Below, in pieces: positions 47,116 to 60,972 of a DNA stretch of 64,000 nt. Under the pieces are notes generated by a model. That model worked only from the letters and a program-made list of their open reading frames with translations, had not been told where the DNA came from and did no database searches. The number at the start of each line of letters is the position of its first letter. The stretch's first letter is position 1. The translations under genes and the position numbers were made by a program. This DNA comes from Cordia subcordata (taxonomy: Eukaryota; Streptophyta; Magnoliopsida; Boraginales; Cordiaceae), in NCBI GenBank assembly GCA_028554755.1, contig JAPTOF010000001.1, forward strand, positions 6,120,501-6,184,500, given 5' to 3'.

Positions 47116-48544
47116 TAGATATAGAGCTTATTCGGGTTAATTTTTTTTTAAAAGTATATTTTTTAAAAAATTTTGAAAAATATTTTTTTAAAAGTTAAAA
47201 ATTCTGACATTTGTACTTTTTCAGAGTTTCAAAATTTTTTAAATTTAGTCCAAATATATATACAAGGAAACCCAATTAGTGGAGCTTGATCACCAAATAA
47301 CAAACCCAAGGTGGAAGAACCAATTTCACGACCCAACTAGTAAATAAGTTAAGGCACTTAACCTAGAATAGGAGACTGAGACCGAACCCGGTTCCTGAAC
47401 TGTGTCTGACATTAAGAAAAAAATGTACTTTCTCTATAAAAAAAAAAGGTAATTTTCCATGGGGAAAAAAAAATTTTATCTAAACAGGAAGCACCCAAAT
47501 CTTGCGTATAGGACCTGAACTTATAATTAAGATGCCCCACAAAACCTCAATTTTAAGATGTTGTTCTGCTAATTAATTTAAAAAGAGTATAGAAAAAGGA
47601 CTACACATATCGTATACAAAACGAGCAAGTGGGCCCATCTCCTTTTTGGTTGTAAGATAAAAATATGCTCAAGTAAGCAGTATAAGAATAATACAACTTT
47701 TTTAATAGGATTATGCAATGTATTAAAGTTATCGAAATATCTTAGTTTAGATTGTACAATTCGCTGAAGTTCAAAGCCTGTTTGACTTTCTTATTTTCAT
47801 ATTCAAGCATTTGATGTTTATAAGTGATGAATAACCAAATGAATATGTGCGTATATGTGTTCATAAATTACTTATATATTTGATAAGTAGGTGCTTATAA
47901 ATGATAGTATTAGTTAAAATTATTAAAGGTCACATTTCATTAATTAATGTTATAGAATGATATAAAATTTTGAAACAATAAAAAATTCTCTTTTTCAATT
48001 AAATTAAACAATTAGTGCTTATAAGATGCTAAAAAAAGTGGAGTGACTTGCTTATTTTTATCCTGCATGCTTATAAGCAAATAAAAGCAACTTATTATAA
48101 ACTTAGCCAAGCACCTTCTCAGTTATCATTTTGTAAAATTAATAGATAGTAAAATGAAAAAGAAAAAGAAAAGAAAATCAGCAAGTGACCCATCTCCTTT
48201 TGTGATATGCAGCACTAGTACTGTGAAGAAAAGGGGAAAAAGGTTATAGATTTTGTTCACATCATTGATAACGACTGCAAGTTTGGTATTTTTTTCTCTC
48301 TCTTTTTTAATCTAAACAACTTTAAAAAAAAAAAAAAAAAAACAAGATTCCTAGATTGAGAGATGCATACTCGGGAAGGTAACTCATGGTTATGGCTTTA
48401 TGTTTAGGCAACGAAGATACCAAAACCTTCCCCACCAATTACACTCATGAACAAACTAAAATCTTTCACCCTCTTAATTAAACCTCCCCAAAAAACTCCA
48501 TAAAGTTTACCAACGTTAATCACAGCGAATGTTGTCATTGTCCA
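47116..48544. other. Gene-free spacer upstream of the NHL gene
   Basis: AT-rich. Positions 47767-48118 contain repeated GCTTATAAG text resembling the MITEs elsewhere, without clear ends. The promoter of the downstream gene must lie at the right edge, but no clear TATA box was picked. Confidence 0.4.
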
Positions 48545-49144
48545 ATGCCTCAAAAACCAGTACGCCAACCCCACAGAAAAACCCACCCTTTGATCTGGTG
48601 CGCCGCCATAATCTGCGCATTGCTGGCCTTAGCCGTGGTGGTGACCGGCGTGGTGGTGTTCGTCGGCTACGTGGTCATACACCCGAAAGTCCCACGGCTG
48701 CGTGTCACGAGGGCAAACCTAGATGAAATTTACTTTGATCAGACGAGCCAGCTCACCGTTCGGGTTATCATTGTCCTGAGAGCAGAGAATGATAACCCGA
48801 AAGCTCATTCCAGCTTTCATGGAACGAGCTTCGATCTTTACTTCCAGGGGAAAAAGATCGCGGTGCTGGTGGCTCAACCGTTTGATGTGAGGAAGAATAG
48901 TACATTGGAGCTGCGTTATGTGGTTGAGTCTGGGTCCATTCCTTTAAGCCCTGAGGAGAGTGATATCGTGGACTTGTCGTTTAAGCAGAATCTGATTAAG
49001 TTTGATTTGAAGGGGCACACCAGGACGAGGTGGAGAGTGGGAGTTCTCGGTTCGGTTAAGTTTTGGCTGCGGCTTGATTGCCAGCTTGAGCTCCCCACTG
49101 ACAAGAGCCCCATTGACCCTAAGTGCACCACCAAGTCCAAATGA
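48545..49144 (+). CDS. NDR1/HIN1-like (LEA_2 domain) membrane protein
   Basis: A 199-residue, single-exon gene. A short basic N terminus (MPQKPVRQPHRKTH) precedes one strong membrane segment at about residues 17-45 (LIWCAAIICALLALAVVVTG and on). A LEA_2-type beta-rich domain follows, from about 46 to 185: IHPKVPRLRVTRANLDEIYF, then RAENDNPKA, YFQGKKIAV, PLSPEESD and RWRVGVLGSVKFWLRLDCQL. The C terminus has DPKCTTKSK. This order and length fit the NHL/LEA-2 hydroxyproline-rich glycoprotein family. Members sit in the plasma membrane or endomembranes as type II proteins, and some act in defence or stress. The usual NPN-type motif is present only as ENDNPKA. The start is the first ATG of the frame. 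The specific role is not deducible. Confidence 0.9.
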   Translation: MPQKPVRQPHRKTHPLIWCAAIICALLALAVVVTGVVVFVGYVVIHPKVPRLRVTRANLDEIYFDQTSQLTVRVIIVLRAENDNPKAHSSFHGTSFDLYFQGKKIAVLVAQPFDVRKNSTLELRYVVESGSIPLSPEESDIVDLSFKQNLIKFDLKGHTRTRWRVGVLGSVKFWLRLDCQLELPTDKSPIDPKCTTKSK

Positions 49145-52100
49145 GTTCTTGAGCTCATTATGATGTTTCTAACTTTTCTTTCTCTCTCTCCCTCTTTTTT
49201 CTCTTATTTATCTTTGTAATCCAATTCAGGTGCTTTCTCTTTTCTGTTTACTCCATCTTTCATAGGTTTCAAGCTCAAGTCAAGTGGTCTCAAAACTACC
49301 CTTACTCCCCAATTTAGGTGCTCGTTTTTATATACTTACAAAATGTTTTGCTCTCTCTCTTTTTTCACAACTTTTTGAGATAAATAAAATTGTCGACTTG
49401 GGCGCCCTTTTTCTGTACCTATCATGCATGAAAATTCCAATCTTTCTTCGAGGGGTGTGGTCAATAAGGGTTACAATTTGATCACATTGAATCAAATGGT
49501 TATGTCTCCATTTTCTGTTCGAAATGAACCATCTCGTTGGAGATAATTTTATGTATGACCTATGTTCTATCATCTACCAAAACATGAGCAAAAGCTAGTG
49601 TTTGGTAGTTCATTGCTGGATTCAACATGTTCTTTCTGATCCCGAATGTACAATAGGGAAAGTTTGTGGCTCGCTTTCTTTAGAAGCTTTCAGCGTTCGG
49701 TTTTACTATGCAGCCACGATGTGCACATATAAAAAGCAACAGGAAAACATAAAACGTTGTAAACTTAACCATTAAGCAGCCTTTTTACTTTAGACTTTCA
49801 AGTCTCGGGATCGAGATATTATAGGGTAAGTAGGGAATTACGATTAATCATTTTTTGTAACATAAAAAAGTGAAAACGTCAAGCAAAAAGGCATAAAATG
49901 AGAGCTTTATGACACAACGATGAGGCATTTCATTTTTTGTTGTGGTATTGGAATTTTATCATATTGTAAGAGAGGTGGATGTATATATATTAAAAAGTGG
50001 AAACATACATTTATGAGGCAATTAATTGGAATTGCATTGACAAAGCCAATTATAATTGGCCAAGCCTTTACACTCTCACCAATGTATATATAAAATTATA
50101 AAAAGGACATCAAGTTACAGGTATAATAAAGTGATTTGTTTCCGACAAAAAAATTTAATTCCGACAAAAAAAATAAATAAAGTGATTTGTACATTTTATT
50201 AATTATTAATTTCATGCACAATGATTATGGACCCAATTCCATTTGTGAGAGTTAAAAACTTCCGACATTTTTATTAACCTTGCACGTTTACATCGATAAA
50301 CGTTCGATCTAATAATCCAACGTCGTCTATCATTGAGGATAACAATGGGTTCCACCAAATTAACAATTTTAACAATATAATTAAAATATAGAACGCGAGA
50401 GACTAGAAATACACAAAGTCGATTTTTTTTTTCTTTTCGTCTGATCATAAACGCGACAAAAATTAATAGAAAGTTTCCTTTTTCCGGAGGAAAGCTTCTT
50501 ATTTGACCTTAGATTTTGTTCCTCTTTCACGAAAGGAAACTTCACACATGTAGACTCTATCTCTATTTCCCTCTTGTACAATTTAGCAACGGGATAAGAG
50601 AAAAATCCTTTCCAAAGTGAAACATTTTTTTTTCCAGGGAGGCTACGCTGATTTAAGCTGAGATCCTTCTACAGGGTGAGACTGCTCGAATATCATTGTC
50701 CAAAATGTCTCCATTGCACAGGAGGGTGTTCAAAATTGTAGGTGCTAAGAAGAAGAGATAGTCAAAAATTTGCAAGTTTCGACTAAAAAGAAAAAAAGAA
50801 AAAAAATTACAAGTCAATCAATGCATTTATCGGCTTTCAAGCCCAAAATCTAGTCCAACATGATGTGCTAGTCAACCATAGTGCGGCCTAGGAATTGTGC
50901 AAAGTTGATACGATTGGGCCAACAGGCTTCGACTATCAGAAAGCAGGGGCGGCTGGATTTGCACTTGCGCTTATTCGTTATCATCTTCGTCAATATTAAG
51001 AGAACAGACACTAATAATACAATTTACACCTATCATGAATTAATCTCGAGACCTTTACATTCAAGAGACAAAGCCCCGGTGGTCGACCCATTTATTTTCT
51101 TATGTGACGAGAAATTTTATCTTGTAAATTCTCGAAAACCAGCAGTTCATAGCTAATCGCATTATTGACGCTGTGTTTGGACATTATAATGTGCTTATCT
51201 TATTCGTTAATGAATAAAAGTAAAGAGTAGTGAAACTAAATTGATGCTGAAAGCTATTTTGGGAAAGAACAGGTTTGATTAGATTTTGAAAAAATTCCTA
51301 CCGTGTCCATTTGTATCTTACAAGATGTAAGCAACATCGTTACTTATTTTTTAAAATTATAGATAAGATCTTATTGCAAGCATATTATAAAAACTCAACT
51401 AAACACAGGGTAAATTCAGGGATGCACGAATCGGAAAACGTGGGAGCTTTCAGGAGCAACCACGTACCGTCCATTGAAAGAGTGAGGCGATATGTCTCCC
51501 ATGTGAATGGGGCCTGGTGCCCGCTAAGCCGGAACCGAAAGCAAGATTCTTGCATAAAGGGTGATGGTTGATGCGTGCTCACATTTCGTGAAAGTTGCAC
51601 ATATCAACTTTAAGTAAATATGGACTTTCTTATGTTTGGAGACTTTAAGGGTTGCAAATTTGGACCCTAAGCATGCTGTCGCATGCTCAGTGACTCTTAC
51701 GTTGTCTGTCTAGACAGATGAGACACCGAGGCGTTTAGTAGCTGTCTCCCTATCAAATGCGATCGTCTCACATGCCGCTATTACAAAATATAGGTTATTT
51801 GAGAGTGTGTATTTTGAATGCTTATAAGTATTTCTTATAAAAAATGTTGTTAGGAGTTTAGTAACGTTAGTCATTTAGAAATTAATTTAAGTAAAAAGAC
51901 TTCCCTAAAATCTTCGCCAAGTACTGTATTGAGAAGTTTGATGAATATTTTACAATATAAATTCTAAGTGGAAGTTACAACTTATTGTTAGTTAATTAAT
52001 TTGCAAATTTATTGGCCTCATGGTAGATCTATGTTAGAGTGTTCTTAACTTCCCAACTCAAGCATTTTATTGCATTCTTCCACCTGTGGTAATTTCAGCC

Positions 52101-52843
52101 CATTCTCGCAAAACTTCCCATTTACCCAATGGCTGAATACTTGCGCATCCAATTCAATCTTCAAGTGAGTGAATCCCTATTGTATTACAAAATGAGTCCT
52201 TCATATAACATCGAAATCTCTCCAACATTGTTAGAAGTCTTCCCCAAGTTGAACGTTCTTGTTTTTTTTGGGATATTTATAAACATCCAAATAGATACAG
52301 CCGAACAAGCTAATAATCAGTTACTCCTAACATACCTTTTTCACGGTCCGTTTACTTAATAATCAAAATTTTCTTGTTTCTTAGGTGAACTTGGAACCAT
52401 CTTTGGGGGCCTGCAAAATCTTCATCCTTGATCCTCGTTATCAAAATTGAGATAAACTGAATAGAGACAATTTGATGAAATAATTTTATGTACCAAATTA
52501 GGATGAGTTGTAATGGAAATGAAAATGTGACCCCCGAGACAACGCTGACCCCAAAATGGCTAAGCAAACCCCACAAAATGATCAATTAAAATGGCACTAT
52601 CAGTGCCAACCCACACCAATGCCCATCTTACTTTTTTGCAATATCTGCATGTCTTAGCTGGTCTTGTCCGAGATATGAGAATGATTTCCCGTGCAACAAG
52701 CTCATCGAGCTTAACATCGGGCTCATGATATTGGGGATAATTTTCCTTTGTTAATATAAATACCATACAATAAGCTCTAAAGTTAGTAATTCGTTCTCAA
52801 TACTTATTATTCCCTAATTACCAAGCATATTCCAAAGAACTAA
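49145..52843. other. Gene-free stretch downstream of the NHL gene
   Basis: It begins with the NHL 3' region. Small open frames at 50881-51156, 51311-51571 and 52129-52359 match nothing I recognise and have no domain or signal. Positions 51640-51790 have several short palindromes (for example TCTGTCTAGACAGA). No gene is supported. Confidence 0.4.
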
Positions 52844-53231
52844 GAGGGTGCAGAAAAAGAAAACTTGTGATCTTAGTAAAATCTGCTTATAAAAAAGTTT
52901 TACTTGTTTTGATAAAAAATATTTCCTATTTTTTTTTAACCTGCATGCTTATAAGCAAAGCAATTTGACCAAATAAAATGGCAATTCTACTATTTGAGAA
53001 AAAAAAAAAAAGAACACTCTTCTATTTTGACGAAAGGTCCTTTTTAGTCATTTTAACAGACGTCACTACTTAAACACACATTTTATCAAACTTGTCAACA
53101 ACTTATGAGCAAATTTTATTCAAACATTTATCTGCTTATTTGTCATCTGTTTATAAACATAAAAAATAAAAACTACTTATAAATGTCAATTCCTTATAAG
53201 CAACTTAGAAAAAGTAAAGCCAAACATCCTC
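52844..53231. mobile_element. PIF/Harbinger-like MITE
   Basis: GAGGGTGCAGAAAAAG at the left and CCAAACATCCTC at the right, with TAA on both sides (52841-52843 and 53232-53234). The interior carries GCTTATAAGCAAA text as in other MITEs of this window. Non-coding. Confidence 0.7.
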
Positions 53232-53234
53232 TAA

Positions 53235-56200
53235 CTCTTACTAGTTCTTGCAGGACAGCTTAGAGATCTGAACCAAATTAAAACTTTATACCTAAAATTT
53301 ACCCCGTCAAGCTAAATAGAGACATTCAAATAAGATCCCGTGTGTGGATATAATTAACAGAAAAATGATCATCAACAGGAACCATCATTGTCATATTATA
53401 TATAATCAATCCTATTTAGTAAGATAAGATTAAGATGTATTCCTATATTTCAAATTAGTTTGTCAAAAGGCTTGAAGACTAGAGGGAGTAGGCTAAGGAA
53501 AAATCAAACGCAAATGAATGATCTAACAATTTGTCTCTGTTCTTGCTGAATGAGACTGAAAATGAGGGTTAAAGAAAAACCAGCTATGAGGGCAGTCAGC
53601 CATGTGCTTGAAAATTGAAATCCCATTCGCTTTATTGAAACCGAAGTGATAAATGTTGTGGGGTATTTAATTGTGGTAGGTATCAATGGACCAAACTTTA
53701 GTGGCTTGAATATATATATATATATATGACAAAGAATTTGAGATTATCGCATTATTGTTGGAAGTGTACATCCCACTTTTAGGTTCGAGTCATATCCAGA
53801 AACGCTCTTCTACTAGCTTTATGCGATTTATTCGTATGCCCTCTGCATGATATAGCATTCATGAACAACTTTGTGAAAAAGCAGCAGCTGAGAATATTGT
53901 CTATAAACTTTATATGGAGGGCACGCTTTAGGGTTATTAATTAATATAATAGGGCATATATCTCTTGATATTAAACGTGTTTGGCTGAGATTGATGATGT
54001 ATTTGAAGCTTCCACATATGCTCAAATGCATAGAAACACAGAAAATGCGAAAGGCTGTTCTTACACTGCAAAGATTTGGTGGATTTGAGATGAAAAATTA
54101 GAATTTTAAAGTCAAAAGATTTCTGTCCACAAACGGATTTAAAATGGGAATTTTTGTTTCACAAACCACCATTTGAATAATAGACAGGACGAAAAATTAT
54201 GTTCGTCTTGAATGTGTCATCTTTGAATTGTCTCAAATGTTTTGTCAAAGTTAGTGTTATACTTTAAATAATGAACTTGAGCTAATTGTTCTAGGCCAAT
54301 AGATAAGTCAGGATGCATGTTTGAGGTTTTCTAAAGTTGCACTAATATCGTTACGTGTAAGTTAATTTCCATATAACTTATTAATGGACAATAACTTTTG
54401 CTAAACAATTTACTAATTAATCAACTATTATTTCGTCTTTCTATATCTTTCCATAAAAGATTTAATAAAAAGAAGAAAATGAAGAAAAAGTCTCTTAGTT
54501 TTATGTGTGGGAGTGGTGCTAAAAACTACCATCACAAGAACTTCATCTAGAAGAAGTGGTCTATTGTTTCAGTCAATTGAACATCTCACACTAGGAAGCT
54601 ATAATTAACATTATATATTGGACCACTTCGAAGATGGAATAAGATCGATTGGTCCAGCTAGCAAATCCTAAAAATCGAACTTTTGCTTTGCTTTAAATCA
54701 TAAATTCCAGATACATAAATGTTAAGTAAACGATACTATTTGTACGATAATAATTTCATATAACAATTACTCAAAAGTGAAAATTTTGATGCAAAATAAT
54801 GGGAATCAGAATTAGTGGACTGCTAATTATAGCCTTCTTGACTATTCCTTTTGCAACAACAATCACATTGATCATGGTATCTTTAACTGAAAAACAAAAA
54901 GTGGCTTTCTCAAATCATGTCAATGTTAAGGGAAAACAAGATTGGTGGTGAAGATCTTGGTTCTTGCACTTGCTAGAGATGTTGGTTGGTTGTTTTATTG
55001 CCTTTTTTGATTAACAAAACAAAACCCACTAATGCATGGATTCCCTTTTTGTTTCTAGGACAAATAGTACTTGAGATATCAATTGGTGCAGGCTCTTGTT
55101 ATCTATTTTATTCGTTCGGATTTTTAATAATATAGAGTATAAAAGAAACTAAAAGCTCTGTCCTACCTCTATATCTACCTCCAGGGATGGAAGGGGGTCA
55201 AGGTTTTTGGTGTTCGCTCTAGTCAAGAATTGCGAACTCATAATCACTAATTAATGTCTTTTTCCTTTAATACTTTTCTGTTCGTATTTCTTAGTATCCT
55301 AGTCTTCTAGAAGAATCACAATGATCCATCTGGGACTTGATGGTCAAAATCTCCTGTTGAGCCAGCAATTATCTCATAAGGAATATATTGGAGTCATTAT
55401 AGAAAGAATATTAGTATATTTTTTATCATATTGATAGAATAAAAAGGAAAGGAAACTAAAAGGTCCGGTATAAATCAATACAGAGTTTTACTTGTAAATT
55501 TTTATCCAAAATAATAAAATTTTCCATTGTAAATTTCCTAATAAACAAATCACATATATGATAGTATTTCGATTTTCTAAAAAACAAATCACACACTGCA
55601 TAAATTGTGGGCTTCATGTAATAATGCATTCTGCAGCTTATTTCCATCCATCATTTAAAATCAAATTCCTATTTTCCCTTCAAAATTTAAAATGGGAAAT
55701 AAGTAACATCACTTCAATTTTTCAGGAAATTAAATTTGGCTTGAAGTAAAACCCGGTCCACGCTTGTCCGTGGACAGCCCTGCAGGAGCGTGTGAAATGG
55801 TGCTCCCTCTGACATGAACATAATCAGTAAACGTGTGAAACTCCGCTTAGGAAATTAAATTCCACTTGTCTCATGACACCTGTTTTTACTAATGACCAAT
55901 TATATTATAGCCAGGCTGCTGCTGATGGGCTCATGCACTCATTCACTCAACCCTGATATGAGTCAATGTTCCGTGTGTCCCTTTTAAAACAAGTATTCAT
56001 GGGACGTTGTGTTGGTTGAAAAGTTAGTATGTGAAAAAGATTGATCCTTGGAGAAAGGAAAGATTGGGGGACGGCTTGGTCATTGTGTATTTTTTTCTTT
56101 TTGTGCGCCAAAAAAAAATTTAGCTGATACAATTCGATTATCAGTATAATTGACAGAGCCTAATTATCAATCGGTAAATCTTGGATGCACAATACGTTCC

Positions 56201-58757
56201 TTATACTTTGTACCAGTTAAGTCAAGGACATTCATCCCAAGACAAAGAAGTGAATTTAAACTTGGATCATAAAGTGTCTGTCTCCAACTCTTATAACTGG
56301 ACATCTCTAGGGGACTTAACTTTTTATTTGTTTGCTTATAATTAATAAGCACAAATAGTCTTTGAGAGTGTGGAGATTCCAACCATCTCCACCATGTTAG
56401 AGTGTAATTTATAGAGAAGAAATTTTTTTTGGTTTAATTTTTATTTTATAAAAAGGACACTAATTTGTTTTTCATATGTCGAATTATATCTAGGGGGTTT
56501 AATATAATTACATTATGTTATGGTACAAATTTATACTTGATTTGAAAAATTTATGATAAACCAACTTTCGACTCTCGTTATTAGATTAGATCTCAGGTTT
56601 CTTTACCAAACTAGTTTGTTACTTATTTCGTTGTCTTGTTTTCTTAGCTAGCCAATCAATTATTACATTTGTTTGACTATAAATAAGAATAAATCTAAAA
56701 CTAATGCGAACAAATAAAAGATTTAAGTACATCTTTTTTAGAATAGTTAAATCTTTAGCCTCAAGAATTCACCTAGGATTGTTACCTCAAGAATCAAGAC
56801 CAAAGTCAACTGCTAAATGACGCCGTATATCGACCACGTCAAAAAACAATTTTTAAGTCGTATGACTTTAAATTAATTGGCCTGATATTAGCTATTTTTG
56901 TTTCATGACCGATATCAAGGAAAAGTAAACAAGTGGAAATAAGAAAAGAGAAGTTTGATTTGTGTCTTGGACTTATTAATTTGTGCCTTTGCGTTCGTCA
57001 TTACTCGTTATGTTCACAACTAAGTAACCTATTATTTTCTTGGTTTAACCACCAACCTATTATAATTGGTTTCTTCATGCTTGTTTGATTGCTTTGTTTA
57101 GATCGAACTTCCATGGTGCCATATGGGGCCATGCCCTTCATCTTTAATTAATTTTTGATTTGCCGCTTGCTTGCTTTCTTTCTTTTTTTTCCTCTTTTGA
57201 GAGTTGGGGTGTTAGATGGAGGGATATTTTTCTTCAGGATAATTTGATATTGTCGCTTATTTTTTTAGTTATTTTATATATTTCTTTGAAAGATAATGAT
57301 ATACATAAATTGAGGTAAATTTAATATTAGAATTTGATTAAATACCAAAACATTAATTGAGTTTAACTTTTTTCTTTTTAAAGTTAAAAGTTAAACCTTA
57401 CTTAAATTTACGTATAAGATTCACACTTTGTTCGTGCTTCTAGCTAAGTATTTTGGACTATATATTGATGATGCTAAATATAGGATGTAGTAGAATTTTA
57501 TAATGTTGGCCAAAATAGAAAAAACAACTGAAATCAAATCTTTTTCTTCTACTTTGGATAGGATACTTTAGCTGATTGATCTCTAGAAGATATCTTTTGT
57601 ACATTTTTGCTATCAATGAAAGTTCAATGAATTAGCGCAAAAAAAAAAAAAAAAGAAAGAAAGACAGAAAGAAAGAAAGAAAGAGAGAATGAGAATGGGA
57701 AAACTCATACGATTAAAGAAAAGGGGAAAAAAAAACTAACTTACAATTAGATTAAACATATCAGATAGAAATAAAAATGAAAATACCTATGGAAGTCTAA
57801 AAAGGACTTGGATCCTTTCTTAATTTTTTTTTATTTTATATATAAGAAGGAGAATTTCAACTATTTACGTAAATTTTAAAGTTAAAATGTTAACTATTAG
57901 ATTAAATTAATTTAAGAAAGAAGAAAAATGAAAATCCAGATTAATACAAAACAATTGTACATAAAAGTGGACCCAAAAAAGCAACTAGACTAAAAGCACT
58001 TTTGTGGTGGTCATTCTTTATTTCTTCATATGAGTCGTGTTCCGACTTACACGTTTCGATCATTAAAAGATCCAACAAAAAGAAAAAAGAGAAAAACATA
58101 ATAATTAGTCAAGATCCATAAGCATCATCAAAGAGAAAAATAAATATTTTTTTCCCCATCCTCGTTTCGGCATTTATTCTTTTGTCAATACTTTTGCTCC
58201 CCCATCATCGTAAGTCAAAAAGTTGCAAACGTCTTCTTTCTATATGGTGGTCCTTCACACCTTTGACTTTTGCGTTGTATACCTCCATTAGTGCTGATTT
58301 TCGTCCATGTTCATATTCCATCAATAATGTTTGAAATATTAATAATTGTTATATATCATCGCTATACTTAATCTTATTCTATGTAAAAGAATTTTTATTG
58401 CATATTTAGATAGAATTTAATATTTAATTTATAATTTTTGTTCTCCTCTTTTAGTTTAATTCTCGACCCGGACTCACATCATCACTTTTAAAAAGATAAT
58501 ATTAATCGTTTAAATTATTTTCTAAATTTTAATATTTAATTTATAATTTTTTACCATGTAAAATAAGAGGAAAACATTACACTGAAGCAATGAGGTTGTT
58601 GCATAGATTCCTGATGCTATTTTTTTGAATATTTTAATATAGTTACTTTACATGCGAAAAATCTCTGGGAAAGTGTCATAGCAGAATGAGTTATGATGGC
58701 CAATAAATAGATGGTGTTTCTTGCTTTTTTTCCACCTAAACATGTAGCAAATCCTAA
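53235..58757. other. Gene-free stretch
   Basis: Mostly AT-rich. A (TA)n run lies at 53711-53727 and a GAAA/AAAG-rich tract at 57637-57690. The minus-strand frame at 53504-53686 has one possible membrane helix but no recognisable family or splice partners. No gene is supported. Confidence 0.4.
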
Positions 58758-59223
58758 GAGGGTGTTTAGTTTGGCTTTTTTATTTTGTCAAATTTGCTTA
58801 AAATTTAATTTAAGTCAGTAAAAATATTTGTTTTAATTAAAAATATATTTTTTTAAGTGGCTTTAAATAAAAAAGCTTCCGAACCCCAGTTTTTGCTTTT
58901 TATGACTTTAAGCACTTTAAAAAAAACAAGTTTGATCAAATTATTTATTATCTTATCCTTACCTTTTTATTTTTATTACTAAAATATGTTTACTCTTTTA
59001 TCTTATACTTACCTTTTTAAATTTTATTTTAATGTTCTTAATAATTATTTTAACTATATAACTTACTTTTCAACCCACTTTAATCAAATATGTAAATACT
59101 TATTTTTATAACTATAACTTTTATTCAAATACATAACTACTTAACATTAATAATAATAAAAAAAACCACTTAAAGTCAAAAGTACTTTAAGTAGCTTTTT
59201 TACAAGTCAATCCAAACACCCTT
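58758..59223. mobile_element. PIF/Harbinger-like MITE, relative of 37454-37955
   Basis: GAGGGTGTTTAGTTTGGC at the left and TCAATCCAAACACCCTT at the right, with TAA on both sides (58755-58757 and 59224-59226). The internal sequence aligns with the other copy except for its microsatellite. Confidence 0.85.
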
Positions 59224-59226
59224 TAA

Positions 59227-60527
59227 ATGACAGCCAAGTTTATGTAATATGTGTTGACTTTGTCTTTAGAGGATTTAGCCAATTTTACTTTAATTAGTAT
59301 TGCAAATCTCATGTTGATCTTCACAATGACAAGATTTTACTGGATTGTAAGAATATCTCAAGTAAGATTATGTCTCTTTGCCTTCAATTGTACTAAGCAA
59401 AAGATTTCCCAAAAAGAGTAATCATTCTTGGTCAACATTAATAAAATTTAGAGAATAAGAATGGCATATTTTGGATTGTTACCATGATCAGATTACTAGG
59501 GTTCATGAAATTTAGGGAAAAGTGAGTAACAACTTTTTGATTATTGATTGAGAATTGAAAAATCAAACGAGAGATTGCTTAAATTGAAAAAAAAAAAAAG
59601 AATAAAAAATTCAGTATTTTTTGTATCACTCAATTGTTGGGAAATATTTGAGTGGCTTACAAATAGGTGATGTATATATAATTAATAACTTAAGTTGATC
59701 ATTCTGAGCTAGTTGATTTAAGGATTTGAATAGCTATTTAGGGTAAAAAACATTCTAACCCCTCTAAGTTTTATTATAAATGTAAGTTACACTCTTATAG
59801 TTTTAAAAAAGACAAAACCCCTGTGTTCTTAAAATGTGTAACTGCACGAAACCTCCTTCTAGTCTAATGTACAACGCATATGTTTCATAAAATGGGTGTT
59901 AATACCTATTTTGAAATCACAGGGAGGCAATATACATTTATGTTGGATCGTGAGTGGCTAAGATATTATTTGCCCTTGGTATTTATCATGCCTTCATCAT
60001 TAATTTCAGTTACAAGCCTCGAATTTGAGGTCGAGACCGTAACATACCGAATTTTGAAAAATGAAGACATAGATTGCCTGAATTGATTAAATTATTCCAA
60101 TAATTTTGCCAAGCATTTGAGGATAAATTTGATCATGGTGATAAAAAGAAAATATTAACCATACATAGAGGGACAAATAAATATCAGGAGGAATTTGATA
60201 CAAGCTATACAAAATTGCTAGAATTTCATATCGTGCAAAGACTAAAAGGAGTAGGCTCTAGATGCAAAGCCTAGCCCACAGAAATGGAAAGCAATCAAGC
60301 ATTCATATATTACTCTGGATTCACGAATCTCACTCCCCACTTTACCACTCGCTGTGAAAACAACGCTTTCCACGTTAACCCACGCGCACGTGCATCTACT
60401 GTACCACCAGACCAACACTTCTCATGGCGTACTCGTAATTCTTTACATATCCAGGCCTAATATGAAACCTATTCACGCTCCAAATCTTCCCATAAGCTGC
60501 TCGGTTGAACAGACTGTCGGTGCCCCA
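59227..60527. other. Upstream spacer of MIR168
   Basis: AT-rich to about 60330, then GC-richer as the promoter begins. The frame at 59880-60086 has no recognisable domain. A GCACGTGC G-box lies at 60387-60394. Confidence 0.45.
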
Positions 60528-60536
60528 ACACGTGGC
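60528..60536 (+). promoter_or_regulatory. ABRE/G-box upstream of MIR168
   Basis: ACACGTGGC, a full match to a classical ABA-response element core, 25 bp before the TATA box. Arabidopsis MIR168a is reported to respond to ABA and stress; a shared mode here is inferred. Confidence 0.55.
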
Positions 60537-60560
60537 CTCATTTCCTTTGTCTGTCTCCGC

Positions 60561-60569
60561 TATAAATAA
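60561..60569 (+). promoter_or_regulatory. TATA box of MIR168
   Basis: TATAAATAA in a GC-richer context (CCGC before, CCCCTCC after). Transcription would start near 60590-60600, about 150 nt before the hairpin. Confidence 0.7.
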
Positions 60570-60766
60570 CCCCTCCAATTCCCTCTCAAAACCCTCCTTC
60601 ACTCGCTGCACTCTTTCAGATATATTCGCTTCCCCCTCATTTCCTCTTTAGCCTACAAAACCCCCAACCCCCCCCCCCCAACACACACATACATCTAGAG
60701 ATCTATACACAAATATTTGTTATATATAAGTATATATACTATCTCTGCTTTACGGTGGCTTCTCAT

Positions 60767-60787
60767 TCGCTTGGTGCAGGTCGGGAA
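60767..60787 (+). ncRNA. miR168: Mature miR168 (5' arm)
   Basis: A 21-nt match to the plant miR168 consensus as I know it, starting with T as expected for AGO1 loading. Confidence 0.95.
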
Positions 60788-60951
60788 CTGCTTTGCCTAC
60801 GACGCCGTTTTATCTTTACACATACACCTACATCATATATATATATACACACATATATATATATATATATATGTATGTGTATATATGATTAGTACACACG
60901 CGTTGATAATACGTGCGTGTGTTAATGCTGTCGTTTGTGGCGAGATGGGGT

Positions 60952-60972
60952 CCCGCCTTGCATCAACTGAAT
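60952..60972 (+). ncRNA. miR168*: miR168* passenger strand (3' arm)
   Basis: CCCGCCTTGCATCAACTGAA plus T. It pairs with miR168 and leaves a 2-nt 3' overhang in the usual geometry. Confidence 0.9.

Noticed and set aside
48916..49158. 80-residue minus-strand frame
   Set aside because: It is antisense to the NHL coding region.
51385..51600. Overlapping frames on both strands around 51.3-51.6 kb
   Set aside because: They are short, with no domain. The moderate GC alone is not enough to call a gene.
53504..53686. Small minus-strand protein with one hydrophobic helix
   Set aside because: It has no recognised family, no promoter and no partner exons. It cannot be separated from chance.
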